DNA of 6,916 bases from Thermoplasmata archaeon (lineage in GTDB: Archaea > Thermoplasmatota > Thermoplasmata > Thermoplasmatales > Thermoplasmataceae): assembly GCA_021847855.1 (NCBI GenBank), contig JAJZOT010000085.1, forward strand, positions 1-6,916. The letters are read 5' to 3'. The position numbers and the translations under genes were made by a program. A model generated the notes under the pieces. That model was not told the origin of the DNA, did no database searches, and saw nothing but the letters and a program-made list of their open reading frames with translations. Of this stretch, positions 1-6,398 are shown piece after piece. Position 1 is the first letter of the stretch; every line of letters begins with the position of its first letter.

Positions 1-73
1 ATGTTCATCTTATCCCAGATTATGAAGGGGAGAATTCACTCGTGCAAATGCTAAAACTTTATGTTTTCAGGAA
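1..73. other. Left flank, no gene recognised
   Basis: The first 73 bases hold no supportable gene. Frame 1 of the plus strand is open from base 1 to a TAA at 52-54, which could be the last codons of an upstream gene or chance. Seventeen codons are too few to judge, and no motif is visible on either strand. Confidence 0.4.
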
Positions 74-83
74 TTTTTAAATA
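74..83 (+). promoter_or_regulatory. TATA box of the molybdo-hydroxylase operon
   Basis: TTTTTAAATA is a near-consensus archaeal TATA box preceded by a purine-rich AGGAA that could serve as the TFB recognition element. Its centre lies about 26 nt before the ATG at 106, so transcription should begin at or just before the start codon. No Shine-Dalgarno sequence precedes that ATG, which agrees with a leaderless mRNA. The start point is inferred from spacing only. Confidence 0.65.
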
Positions 84-105
84 CAATTTATAACTATTTG
101 GCTCC

Positions 106-969
106 ATGAGACCGACTGAATTTGATTATTTTTCACCGGGTACTCTTGAGGAGGCGGTTGGGCTTCTGAAGAAGTATGACGATGAGGCAAAAGTGCTGGC
201 GGGTGGACAAAGTCTGCTTCCACTTCTGAAGTCGAGAGTTACCTCAATTCCATACCTTGTGGATATTGGAAATATATATTCTCTTGCGTACATTACCAGA
301 AACGACAGATCAATTCTGGTTGGGGCCACCACCAATGTAAGCTCTCTGGAAAACTACAGTAACTTTGGAAAAAGTCTTAGAATTCTCAGAGAAGCTGTGA
401 AAAGCATAGCCGATCCGCTCATAAGAAACATGGGCACTGTGGGAGGGAATATTGCACATGGTGATCCTGGCAATGATCTGCCGGCGGTTCTTATGGCTCT
501 TGATGGTTCAGTGACTGTCACTGGTCCTGCTGGATCGAGGCATGTGAGCGCCAGGGAACTTTACATAGATTCTTATACAACAGTTTTAAAGGGAAACGAA
601 ATCATCACGGAGGTACAATTTCCTGACTGGGGATCCCGCAGTTCCGGAACATATGTTAAATTCAAAAAACCGGCCGGTGATTTTTCTGTTGCGGCGCTCG
701 CCATCCAGATAAAACTGAACAGGGATGGGTTATGTGAAAGATTTGGTTCTGCCATAGCGTCCGTTGGACCGACTTCGATCTTCCTCAAGGATGCTTCAAA
801 TGTGGTTGTTGGAACAAAGATAACGCCCAGTATAATTGAGGATGCTTCTGAAGCTGCCGCAAGGGAAATCAGTCCCACTTCTGACAGAAATGGAACAGCA
901 GAACAGAAAAGGGATCTTGTAAGGAAAATGTTCATTGAAGGCGCCAGAAAAAGTTTGAGGAAATTATGA
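106..969 (+). CDS. Molybdo-hydroxylase FAD-binding (medium) subunit, CoxM/CutB-like
   Basis: This is the flavin subunit of a three-subunit molybdenum hydroxylase. It takes electrons from the 2Fe-2S subunit and passes them through FAD to an external acceptor, probably in the cytoplasm. At 287 residues it has the normal length for a stand-alone CoxM/CutB protein. The N-terminal FAD-binding half (about 1-175) carries both family signatures: AGGQS at 32-36, and TVGGNIAHGDPGNDLPA at 111-127, the loop that holds the FAD pyrophosphate. A KFKKPAGDFSVAA stretch at 185-197 matches the start of the C-terminal CO-dehydrogenase flavoprotein domain (about 180-287). The ATG fits a leaderless start just downstream of the TATA box, and the protein begins directly with the family's MRPxxFDYFSP-type opening. 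It is the first gene of the operon; its TGA lies 10 nt before the next ATG. The family is clear; the electron acceptor is not visible from sequence. Confidence 0.93.
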   Translation: MRPTEFDYFSPGTLEEAVGLLKKYDDEAKVLAGGQSLLPLLKSRVTSIPYLVDIGNIYSLAYITRNDRSILVGATTNVSSLENYSNFGKSLRILREAVKSIADPLIRNMGTVGGNIAHGDPGNDLPAVLMALDGSVTVTGPAGSRHVSARELYIDSYTTVLKGNEIITEVQFPDWGSRSSGTYVKFKKPAGDFSVAALAIQIKLNRDGLCERFGSAIASVGPTSIFLKDASNVVVGTKITPSIIEDASEAAAREISPTSDRNGTAEQKRDLVRKMFIEGARKSLRKL

Positions 970-974
970 GGTGA
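968..974 (+). promoter_or_regulatory. Shine-Dalgarno site of the 2Fe-2S subunit gene
   Basis: GAGGTGA overlaps the TGA stop of the FAD-subunit gene and lies 5 nt before the ATG at 980. It is strongly complementary to the archaeal 16S rRNA 3' end. This supports translation of gene two from an internal operon site, in contrast to the leaderless first gene. Confidence 0.75.
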
Positions 975-979
975 ATTAA

Positions 980-1495
980 ATGGTAAAGAAAGAGGTAACT
1001 GTAACAATAAACGGAAAGGAGTACAGCTCAAAGGTTGAACCAAGAATGTTGCTTGTGCATTTCATAAGAGATGTGGCTGGACTTACCGGTACCCACGTGG
1101 GATGCGACACTTCAAATTGTGGGGCTTGTACTGTGGTGCTTGATGGAAAAGCTGTCAAGTCCTGCACAGTTCTTGCAGTACAGTGCGACAATAAGCGAAT
1201 AACCACCGTAGAGGGCCTTTCGAAGGATGGCAAACTTCACCCTATCCAGAAATCATTTGTGGATAAACACGGCCTTCAATGCGGATACTGCACATCGGGG
1301 ATGATAATGACAAGTTTCTGGCTATTGCAGAGGAACAGGAATCCTTCCGAGAAACAGATAAGGGAAGCTCTTTCTGGAAACCTCTGCAGATGCACTGGTT
1401 ACGAGAACATAGTGAAAGCTGTAAAGGAAGCAGCAAGGAACATCATGTCGGAACAGAACAGGGATCTTGTGAAAGAGGAGGCCATAGAGGCATAG
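980..1495 (+). CDS. Molybdo-hydroxylase 2Fe-2S (small) subunit, CoxS/CutC-like
   Basis: This iron-sulfur subunit carries electrons from the molybdenum centre to FAD through two [2Fe-2S] clusters. The N-terminal plant-ferredoxin-like domain (about 5-80) has the ligands C42, C47, C50 and C62 in GCDTSNCGAC plus a later SC. The C-terminal four-helix domain (about 85-150) has C101, C104, C136 and C138 in QCGYCTSGM and LCRCTGY. The glutamine at 100, just before C101, is the family residue that contacts the pterin cofactor. All eight cysteines are present, so both clusters should assemble. At 171 residues it is slightly longer than the usual 150-165, because of a charged, lysine- and glutamate-rich tail after about residue 155. 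The start is fixed by a strong Shine-Dalgarno site. Its TAG stop is 9 nt before the favoured start of the catalytic subunit. Confidence 0.95.
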   Translation: MVKKEVTVTINGKEYSSKVEPRMLLVHFIRDVAGLTGTHVGCDTSNCGACTVVLDGKAVKSCTVLAVQCDNKRITTVEGLSKDGKLHPIQKSFVDKHGLQCGYCTSGMIMTSFWLLQRNRNPSEKQIREALSGNLCRCTGYENIVKAVKEAARNIMSEQNRDLVKEEAIEA

Positions 1496-1500
1496 GTGGT
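1486..1500 (+). promoter_or_regulatory. Start signals of the catalytic subunit gene
   Basis: Two starts compete here. AGGTG at 1494-1498 lies exactly 6 nt before the ATG at 1505, the same motif and spacing as the start of the preceding gene (AGGTG, 6 nt, ATG at 980). AGAGG at 1486-1490 lies 5 nt before a GTG at 1496 that directly follows the upstream stop codon. The repeated spacing and the ATG favour 1505. The choice changes only three residues. Confidence 0.5.
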
Positions 1501-1504
1501 TTCC

Positions 1505-3508
1505 ATGAAGAGCGAAGAGAAATTTGTAAGAGGAATGGGGCAATTTGTTGACGATATAAAGTTCCCTGACATGCTCTATATGTCAGTTGTAAGAAGCGAT
1601 TATGCAAGGGCAAGACTCCTCAAGGTCAAAGGAGGAATAAATGCCAGGGTTTTCAATCACTCACTTGCAGCTGTTGGAGAAGGAGCAATGTCAGGTTTCG
1701 AAAAGGCTCAGCACATGGTCTTTGCATCTGGTTTCGTGAACTACCTTGGTGAACCAATAGCTGCTGTTTATTCAGACGACCCGTATAAGTCTGAGGATCT
1801 TATTGATTCAGTGGAAGTTGATTACGAACCGCTGAAACCTGTTATTGATCCGGAAAAGGCTCTGACATCTGAACCAATTCACAGTGGTTTCAAAAGCAAC
1901 ATTATTTCAGAGAAGTGGATGGGAAAGGATTTTAAAACGGATTCTCCAATTGTCCTGGAAGATTCCTTCAGAAACAACAGAATTGTGACCAATCCCATTG
2001 AACCCCGGGGAGTTATAGCAAACTACGACGGGAAAAGACTCACTCTCTGGATCGGAACCCAGTCCGTATTCAGTATCAGAGAGGGAATATGTGGGGCAAT
2101 GGGTCTATCGCCGGAAAATGTCCACATAATACAGGCTGACACGGGAGGTGCCTTCGGTTCAAAGGGAGGTCTGTATCCTGAATATGTGATGGCATCATAT
2201 ATCGCAATGAAGGAAAAACGTCCTGTAAAATGGATAGAGACGCGGCGGGAACACCTCATGGCAAGTCACCCTGGTAGAGGCGCACTGGCCAAAATGAAGC
2301 TCTTTGCCGACAGAACGGGAAAGATCACCGGCCTTAAGGGTGAAATTCTCGTGGATTCTGGGGCTTACGCTGGTGGAACCGGTGAGTTTTCTTCCAGATT
2401 TATAACCCACCAGATAACTGGCCAGTATAAGATAGAAAATGCTTATTTCAGGGCACTTTCAGTCTTTACAAACAAGGTTCCACAGGGTCCATACCGTGGA
2501 GCAGGAAGACCAGAAGCTGCATTCTTCACGGAAAGGATGGTTGACATGCTTGCGGACGAGCTTAAGATGGATCCCTTTGATGTGAGGCTTATTAACGCCA
2601 CGGATAAGCCCTTTGTTTCCCCCATGGGGATGAAAATAGGGGCCTCAAAACCGTTCATGATCAGGGCAAGAAAGGAACTTGGATACGTACCTTTTGATGC
2701 CACAAAGGACACGGGCATTGCACTTTTTGTCCTCGTCCCCGCATCACAACCAGGTGAAAGCGCCAGAATAAAGTCTGAAGGGGGCAGGATTAGAGTATGG
2801 CTTGGCGGAAATGTTCATGGGCAGGGACATGAGGGATTTGTCAGGAGAATTGTGAACGAGGAGCTTGGTGTCAGGGAAGATCTGGTTGATCTTGAAATGG
2901 GAGACAGTGATGCACTTGAGGACGGAGTGGGTGCATGGGGGAGCAGATCAGCCATGATGGGGGGTTCTGCGGTTACAGTAGCTGCACGTAAATTAAAGGA
3001 ACAGGTCAGAAAAAAATTAGGATCTTATTCTGCGGCAAAACTTCTGGAGGGTTCATTTGATATTTATGAGTTCTTCAACTATAAGGATTCATACAACAGC
3101 TTTGGTTCCAACCTTGCAAAGGTATCTGTGGACTCATACGACAGGATTAAGGTCCTCGAGGACAGATCCTATTATGATCTTGGAAGGGTACTTAACAGGC
3201 AGATGGTAAGAGGTCAGATTGTTGGTGGCAACCTGCAGGGTATTGGCCAGACACTCAGTGAAAATATAGAATACGATGATGACGGACAGCTTCTGACAGG
3301 CTCAATTTCTGAGGCAGGTCTTCTGAATTCAGAGATCACTACGAAATACACAGTGAAACTGGATGAAACACCCTCTGATCTCCCAAGCGGTGCCAAAGGA
3401 CTGGGTGAGGCACCAACCATAGGAACACCTTCAGCGATTGCAAGAGCAGTGGAGGTTTACACAGGAAAGAGAATAAGAGAAACACCCATAAAGCTATCAT
3501 TACACTAA
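1505..3508 (+). CDS. Molybdo-hydroxylase catalytic (large) subunit, aldehyde oxidoreductase / CoxL-like
   Basis: This subunit binds the molybdopterin cofactor and hydroxylates the substrate with water-derived oxygen. In the 667-residue form, the N-terminal a/b-hammerhead domain runs to about 120 (FVDDI, LGEPIAAV, VEVDYEPL). The Mo-binding domains follow, with cofactor loops GGAFGSKGG (214-222), HGQGHE (438-443) and GSRSAMMGG (479-487). The proposed catalytic base is E635 in GLGEAP near the C-terminus. The active-site loop is PYRGAGR (329-335), without the cysteine that carries copper in true CO dehydrogenase (AYRCSFR). A CO dehydrogenase label is therefore unsafe. Relatives of this type include the three-subunit glyceraldehyde oxidoreductase of Sulfolobus, but related loops occur with other substrates. 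It is about 80-130 residues shorter than typical bacterial CoxL, with trimming around residues 365-425 and 500-560, yet no motif is lost and no frameshift is seen. An in-frame GTG at 1496 would add three residues. Confidence 0.9.
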   Translation: MKSEEKFVRGMGQFVDDIKFPDMLYMSVVRSDYARARLLKVKGGINARVFNHSLAAVGEGAMSGFEKAQHMVFASGFVNYLGEPIAAVYSDDPYKSEDLIDSVEVDYEPLKPVIDPEKALTSEPIHSGFKSNIISEKWMGKDFKTDSPIVLEDSFRNNRIVTNPIEPRGVIANYDGKRLTLWIGTQSVFSIREGICGAMGLSPENVHIIQADTGGAFGSKGGLYPEYVMASYIAMKEKRPVKWIETRREHLMASHPGRGALAKMKLFADRTGKITGLKGEILVDSGAYAGGTGEFSSRFITHQITGQYKIENAYFRALSVFTNKVPQGPYRGAGRPEAAFFTERMVDMLADELKMDPFDVRLINATDKPFVSPMGMKIGASKPFMIRARKELGYVPFDATKDTGIALFVLVPASQPGESARIKSEGGRIRVWLGGNVHGQGHEGFVRRIVNEELGVREDLVDLEMGDSDALEDGVGAWGSRSAMMGGSAVTVAARKLKEQVRKKLGSYSAAKLLEGSFDIYEFFNYKDSYNSFGSNLAKVSVDSYDRIKVLEDRSYYDLGRVLNRQMVRGQIVGGNLQGIGQTLSENIEYDDDGQLLTGSISEAGLLNSEITTKYTVKLDETPSDLPSGAKGLGEAPTIGTPSAIARAVEVYTGKRIRETPIKLSLH

Positions 3509-3518
3509 ACGCCATAAA

Positions 3519-3529
3519 TTTTTATTTTT
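3519..3529 (+). terminator. Oligo-T terminator after the molybdo-hydroxylase operon
   Basis: Two runs of five T separated by one A begin 10 nt after the TAA of the catalytic subunit gene. No hairpin precedes them. T-tracts without a stem are the usual archaeal transcription termination signal. The position, before a new TATA-like element at 3541, fits the end of the three-gene unit. Confidence 0.6.
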
Positions 3530-3540
3530 GGTTAAATTCA

Positions 3541-3549
3541 TTAATATAT
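3541..3549 (+). promoter_or_regulatory. TATA box of the small membrane protein gene
   Basis: TTAATATAT is centred about 25 nt before the ATG at 3570 and 22 nt before the adjacent ATG at 3567. No Shine-Dalgarno sequence precedes either, so a leaderless mRNA is predicted. The AT-rich surroundings offer another weaker TATA-like site (GTTAAATTC, from 3531), so the exact box is uncertain. Confidence 0.5.
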
Positions 3550-3569
3550 GAAGATGTAATCTTTTGATG

Positions 3570-3797
3570 ATGTCCATAATAAGTGATGCAGCTGTAAACA
3601 AGATAATAAGGCTCGTCATAGGGTTGGCTTTCCTTGTGGTGGGTGTTGAGTTATTCTCAACCGGGGCTGTCGGTCTTGGAATCCCCGGGGAACTGGTCGT
3701 ATCAGTAATTCTTTTCATCGTGGGTGCGGTATTCCTGTACATAGGCGTAAGGATGCTAATTAAAATCGCCAGGGATCTTGGTGGTGACTTCTGGTAG
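3570..3797 (+). CDS. Small two-helix membrane protein of unknown function
   Basis: I do not recognise this 75-residue protein. It has two strongly hydrophobic, glycine-containing segments at about 15-34 and 42-60, joined by a short loop with GxGIPGE. Lysine and arginine lie just before the first (K11, R14) and just after the second (R61, K65, R68), so by the positive-inside rule both ends should be cytoplasmic with the loop outside, a membrane hairpin. The tail KIARDLGGDFW may be a short amphipathic helix. There is no signal-peptide cleavage motif, cysteine or histidine. The start is ambiguous: ATG at 3570, ATG at 3567 and TTG at 3564 are all in frame, and TATA spacing favours 3570. It sits between the molybdo-hydroxylase operon and hemA, apparently with its own promoter, so context gives no firm clue. 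It reads as a real gene because of its promoter spacing and coherent hydrophobic pattern. Confidence 0.7.
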   Translation: MSIISDAAVNKIIRLVIGLAFLVVGVELFSTGAVGLGIPGELVVSVILFIVGAVFLYIGVRMLIKIARDLGGDFW

Positions 3798-3827
3798 TCT
3801 CAGATTTCCATAAGAGATGCAAAACGG

Positions 3828-3835
3828 AATATACG
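3828..3835 (+). promoter_or_regulatory. Possible TATA box of hemA
   Basis: GAATATAC with a purine-rich AAACG just upstream is the best TATA-like element in the 67-nt gap before hemA. Its spacing would start transcription near 3857, giving a leader of only some 8-17 nt depending on which GTG is used. The match is weaker than that of the first operon. Confidence 0.4.
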
Positions 3836-3864
3836 GGATTACCATTAAGTGTTAACACAAGAGA

Positions 3865-5094
3865 GTGGCTTCAGTGGCACAGTTCACAGTAATATCATGG
3901 AATTATAGGGATACCCCAGGTGATCTGGACCAGAAGATATCGCTTGGCTACGGATACTGGGAAGATTCGCTTAAGGCCATGGGTATTAAAAAATACGTAA
4001 TTCTTGTAACATGCAATAGGGTGGAGCTTTACTTCTCCGGTGATCCTACCAACCATGAACCGTTCACAGGTGGCGTCGTTAAGACCGGAGAAGATGCGAT
4101 CAGGCATCTATTCAGGGTTGCCAGTGGACTGGAATCCATGTCTGTGGGTGAAAACGACATATTAAGGCAGATAAAATCAACTTACGATATTGCCCTCGTA
4201 AAAAAACATGTCAGCAAGCCGATCTCAACCATATTCAGGAAAGCGTTGAGCATAGGGAAAAGGGTGAGGCAGGAGACCTCCATTTCAAAGGGGAAGACAT
4301 CAATCCCATCCATTGCCATAGACGTTCTGAAATCAAAATTTGGTATAGAGGGAAGAAAAATACTAATAGTTGGTACCGGAAAAATGGCAGTTTCTCTGGG
4401 TAAATATCTGCTGAAGGAAAACCCGGAATCCATAACTTTATGTGGAAGAAGCCCTGAGAAAGCGTCCATGGCAGCGAGTATACTGAACAGTTACTTCTCC
4501 CCTATCTCTGCACTGAAGACTGAGATCAGGAAAAACAACATAGTGCTCACAGCAACAAAGTCACCTGAAATTCTCATAACACGTGACGATATTATTTCAT
4601 CCGGAACCCCAAAATTTTATGTCGATATTTCAAAACCGGACAACATCGAAAGCCTGGATGAAAACATTGACGGCATAGATGTCCTGAATATCAGCAGCCT
4701 GGAAACAGTACTGGAAAGAAACAGAACAATGAAGAGGAAGGAAATTCTGGCCGCTGACGACATAGTGGAAGCTGAGATAGAAAGAACAATGAGAAAACTG
4801 AAAGAGATAGAATATGATGACCTTATTTCACATATGTACCGCTATTCGTGCCTGAAACAGAAAGAAGAAGCTGAGGAATTCAAGAGGGAGATCGGTAAGG
4901 GAACAGATCTTGACACCGCAATTGCTGCCATGGCCAATTCACTTTCCAAGAAGGTACTCTCTCCATATACCGCAGCGTTTAAAAAAATGATTGAAACATC
5001 AGATTCCAGGGAACTCAACAGGTTTCTGAACGAACTAAAAAACGCCATTCACAGTGAGGGTATTGGAGATCTTGACGATATAATCAACGTCTGA
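3865..5094 (+). CDS. hemA: Glutamyl-tRNA reductase (HemA)
   Basis: HemA reduces glutamyl-tRNA(Glu) with NADPH to glutamate-1-semialdehyde, the first committed step of C5 tetrapyrrole synthesis, in the cytoplasm. The 409 residues match the family length. The N-terminal catalytic domain (about 1-150) has the nucleophilic cysteine C50 in TCNRVELY, H81 in AIRHLFRVASGLES, and SVGENDIL at 93-100. The NADPH domain (about 155-300) has the Rossmann loop ILIVGTGKMA near 166-175 and a later CGRSPEKA. The C-terminal helical dimerisation domain ends with the usual LSKKVLSPYTAAFKKM region. One oddity is that the usual NHKTAPVEIRE signature near the N-terminus reads NYRDTPGDLDQ, and the residue before TCNR is V where S is common. 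The start is a GTG at 3865; a second GTG at 3874 would remove three residues, and an in-frame TAA at 3853 rules out a longer form. It converges on hemL, whose product uses its unstable intermediate. Confidence 0.95.
   Translation: MASVAQFTVISWNYRDTPGDLDQKISLGYGYWEDSLKAMGIKKYVILVTCNRVELYFSGDPTNHEPFTGGVVKTGEDAIRHLFRVASGLESMSVGENDILRQIKSTYDIALVKKHVSKPISTIFRKALSIGKRVRQETSISKGKTSIPSIAIDVLKSKFGIEGRKILIVGTGKMAVSLGKYLLKENPESITLCGRSPEKASMAASILNSYFSPISALKTEIRKNNIVLTATKSPEILITRDDIISSGTPKFYVDISKPDNIESLDENIDGIDVLNISSLETVLERNRTMKRKEILAADDIVEAEIERTMRKLKEIEYDDLISHMYRYSCLKQKEEAEEFKREIGKGTDLDTAIAAMANSLSKKVLSPYTAAFKKMIETSDSRELNRFLNELKNAIHSEGIGDLDDIINV
4981..5042 (-). terminator. Candidate hemL termination tracts inside hemA
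   Basis: On the minus strand, T6 (5037-5042) and T7 (4981-4987) lie about 60 and 115 nt beyond the hemL stop codon, within the antisense of the hemA 3' end. The 7-nt gap between the two genes contains no T-tract, so hemL transcription most likely ends at one of these. A-runs are common in lysine-rich coding sequence, so they could be coincidental. Confidence 0.35.
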
Positions 5095-5101
5095 TCATTA
5101 T

Positions 5102-6370
5102 TCACTTGTTACTGGAATCTTTCAATGCACCGGATGTTTTAATTGCGGCGTCTTCAAGGTCCTCACTGGTATGGGCAAAACTTACAAAATTTGTTTCGAA
5201 CTGTCCCGGTGCCATATAGATTCCTCTTTTCAGCAGCATCCGAAACATTCTCATGAATCTGCTGGAATCAGCCTTCATGACATCCTGGTAACTTCCTGCA
5301 TTTTCAATACCGAGGAATAACTGGAACATTGAACCGTACCTGCTTATGACAATTCTTTCGTTTTCACCCATATTTTCCCTGAGCGTCCTTTCGAACGTGG
5401 CAGTTTTTGATTCAAGGTCGGAATAATCAAGATCATGAAGTTTGTTAAGTGCGGCAATCCCCGCTGCCATTGTAACATAGTTTCCGGAAAACGTTCCGGA
5501 TTCGTAGACGGGTCCAAGGGGAGATATGCTGTCCATTATGTCAGATCTACCACCAAAGAGACCTATGGGGAACCCCCCTCCTATTATCTTCCCCAGTGTT
5601 GTGATGTCCGGTTTTATACCCACTATGTCCTGGTATCCGCTGAACCCGAACCTGAATCCAGTTATTACCTCATCAAAAATGAGCAGTGAACCGTGTTTCT
5701 CTGTTATCTCCCTCAGAAATTTTAGAAAATTGTTCTCCGGCTTAATAACCCCGGCATTCCCCATTATGGGTTCGGTTATTACTGCCGCTATATCCTTCCC
5801 GAATTTCCTGAATATTTCTTCAATGGTACTGGGAGAGTTGTACTGCCCTACAAGCACAGTTTTTGATACTTCTGGCGGAACACCCCTGGACGATGGTATG
5901 CCAAAGGTAAGTGTACCGCTCCCGGACTTTATTAATGAATAATCATGCGCACCATGAAAACCACCCTCCATCTTGAGAATTATGTTCCTTCCGGTGTAAC
6001 CCCTGGCCAGTCTCATTGCATGCATTGTTGCTTCTGTTCCGCTGTTTGTGAATCTCATCTTCTCTATTGACGGTACAGCCTGGTTGATCATGCTTCCCAG
6101 CGTAATCTCATTCTCCGTGGGAGTACCTAATGATGTTGCATTCTCGACAGCTGATTTAACAGAACTTACAACATCAGGATGGCTGTGCCCAAGTATAAGT
6201 GGTCCGAAAGCCAGGCAGAAATCAGTGTAACCCATCCCATCCACATCAAATATTTTCGAACCTTTCCCCATCTTCATGAAAACTGGATAAGGATCATAAT
6301 ACCTCACCGGTGAGTTTACTCCTCCGGGAAAAAGCCTGGATGATTTACTGAAAAGTTCCCTGGAAATCAT
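5102..6370 (-). CDS. hemL: Glutamate-1-semialdehyde 2,1-aminomutase (HemL)
   Basis: HemL is a PLP enzyme that moves the amino group of glutamate-1-semialdehyde to give 5-aminolevulinate, the step after HemA. The 422 residues are the expected length for this class III aminotransferase family member. The N-terminal GGVNSPVR signature is at 16-23. [15 protein letters not shown] (109-123) binds the PLP phosphate region, GGFHGAHD is at 136-143, and the aspartate that contacts the PLP ring is in DEVITGFR (233-240). The Schiff-base lysine is K261 in [21 protein letters not shown] motif near 290 and a FVSFAHT stretch near the C-terminus complete the family pattern. No key residue is missing. The ATG at 6370 gives the standard family opening (xLFxKSxxLFPGG). 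No clear Shine-Dalgarno site is seen, and a weak TATA lies 24 nt upstream. It follows the metallophosphoesterase gene by 28 nt on the same strand and converges with hemA, with stop codons 7 nt apart. Confidence 0.96.
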   Translation of the reverse strand: MISRELFSKSSRLFPGGVNSPVRYYDPYPVFMKMGKGSKIFDVDGMGYTDFCLAFGPLILGHSHPDVVSSVKSAVENATSLGTPTENEITLGSMINQAVPSIEKMRFTNSGTEATMHAMRLARGYTGRNIILKMEGGFHGAHDYSLIKSGSGTLTFGIPSSRGVPPEVSKTVLVGQYNSPSTIEEIFRKFGKDIAAVITEPIMGNAGVIKPENNFLKFLREITEKHGSLLIFDEVITGFRFGFSGYQDIVGIKPDITTLGKIIGGGFPIGLFGGRSDIMDSISPLGPVYESGTFSGNYVTMAAGIAALNKLHDLDYSDLESKTATFERTLRENMGENERIVISRYGSMFQLFLGIENAGSYQDVMKADSSRFMRMFRMLLKRGIYMAPGQFETNFVSFAHTSEDLEDAAIKTSGALKDSSNK

Positions 6371-6388
6371 ACACCATGATTGTCAATT

Positions 6389-6398
6389 GGATATTGAA
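6389..6398 (-). promoter_or_regulatory. Possible TATA box of hemL
   Basis: On the minus strand TTCAATATCC is centred about 24 nt before the hemL ATG. It fills the short gap between the phosphoesterase stop and hemL, at the spacing expected for a leaderless transcript. The match to a TATA consensus is weak, so cotranscription with the upstream gene remains equally likely. Confidence 0.3.

Noticed and set aside
573..1043. Long minus-strand open frame of 156 codons antisense to the FAD subunit gene
   Set aside because: It lies wholly opposite a gene with clear family motifs and shows no recognisable domain or start signal; it is a shadow of the coding strand.
1279..1551. Alternative plus-strand frame of 90 codons overlapping the 2Fe-2S and catalytic subunit genes
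   Set aside because: The real frame carries all eight cluster cysteines; this one has no motif and spans the junction between two well-supported genes.
3548..3559. Mini-ORF ATG AAG ATG TAA before the small membrane protein gene
   Set aside because: It begins within the predicted TATA box and upstream of the expected transcription start, so it is unlikely to be in the mRNA.
3682..3691. Perfect 10-bp palindrome TCCCCGGGGA inside the small membrane protein gene
   Set aside because: It encodes part of the GIPGE loop, is short, occurs once, and sits away from any promoter, so it is best explained as chance within coding sequence.
3500..3742. Minus-strand 80-codon frame opposite the small membrane protein
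   Set aside because: The plus-strand frame has coherent hydrophobic helices, basic flanks and TATA spacing; the antisense frame has none and runs into the operon 3' end.
5526..5942. Plus-strand open frame of 138 codons antisense to hemL
   Set aside because: It mirrors the hemL coding sequence, is proline- and serine-rich in the way antisense frames often are, and has no promoter or ribosome site.
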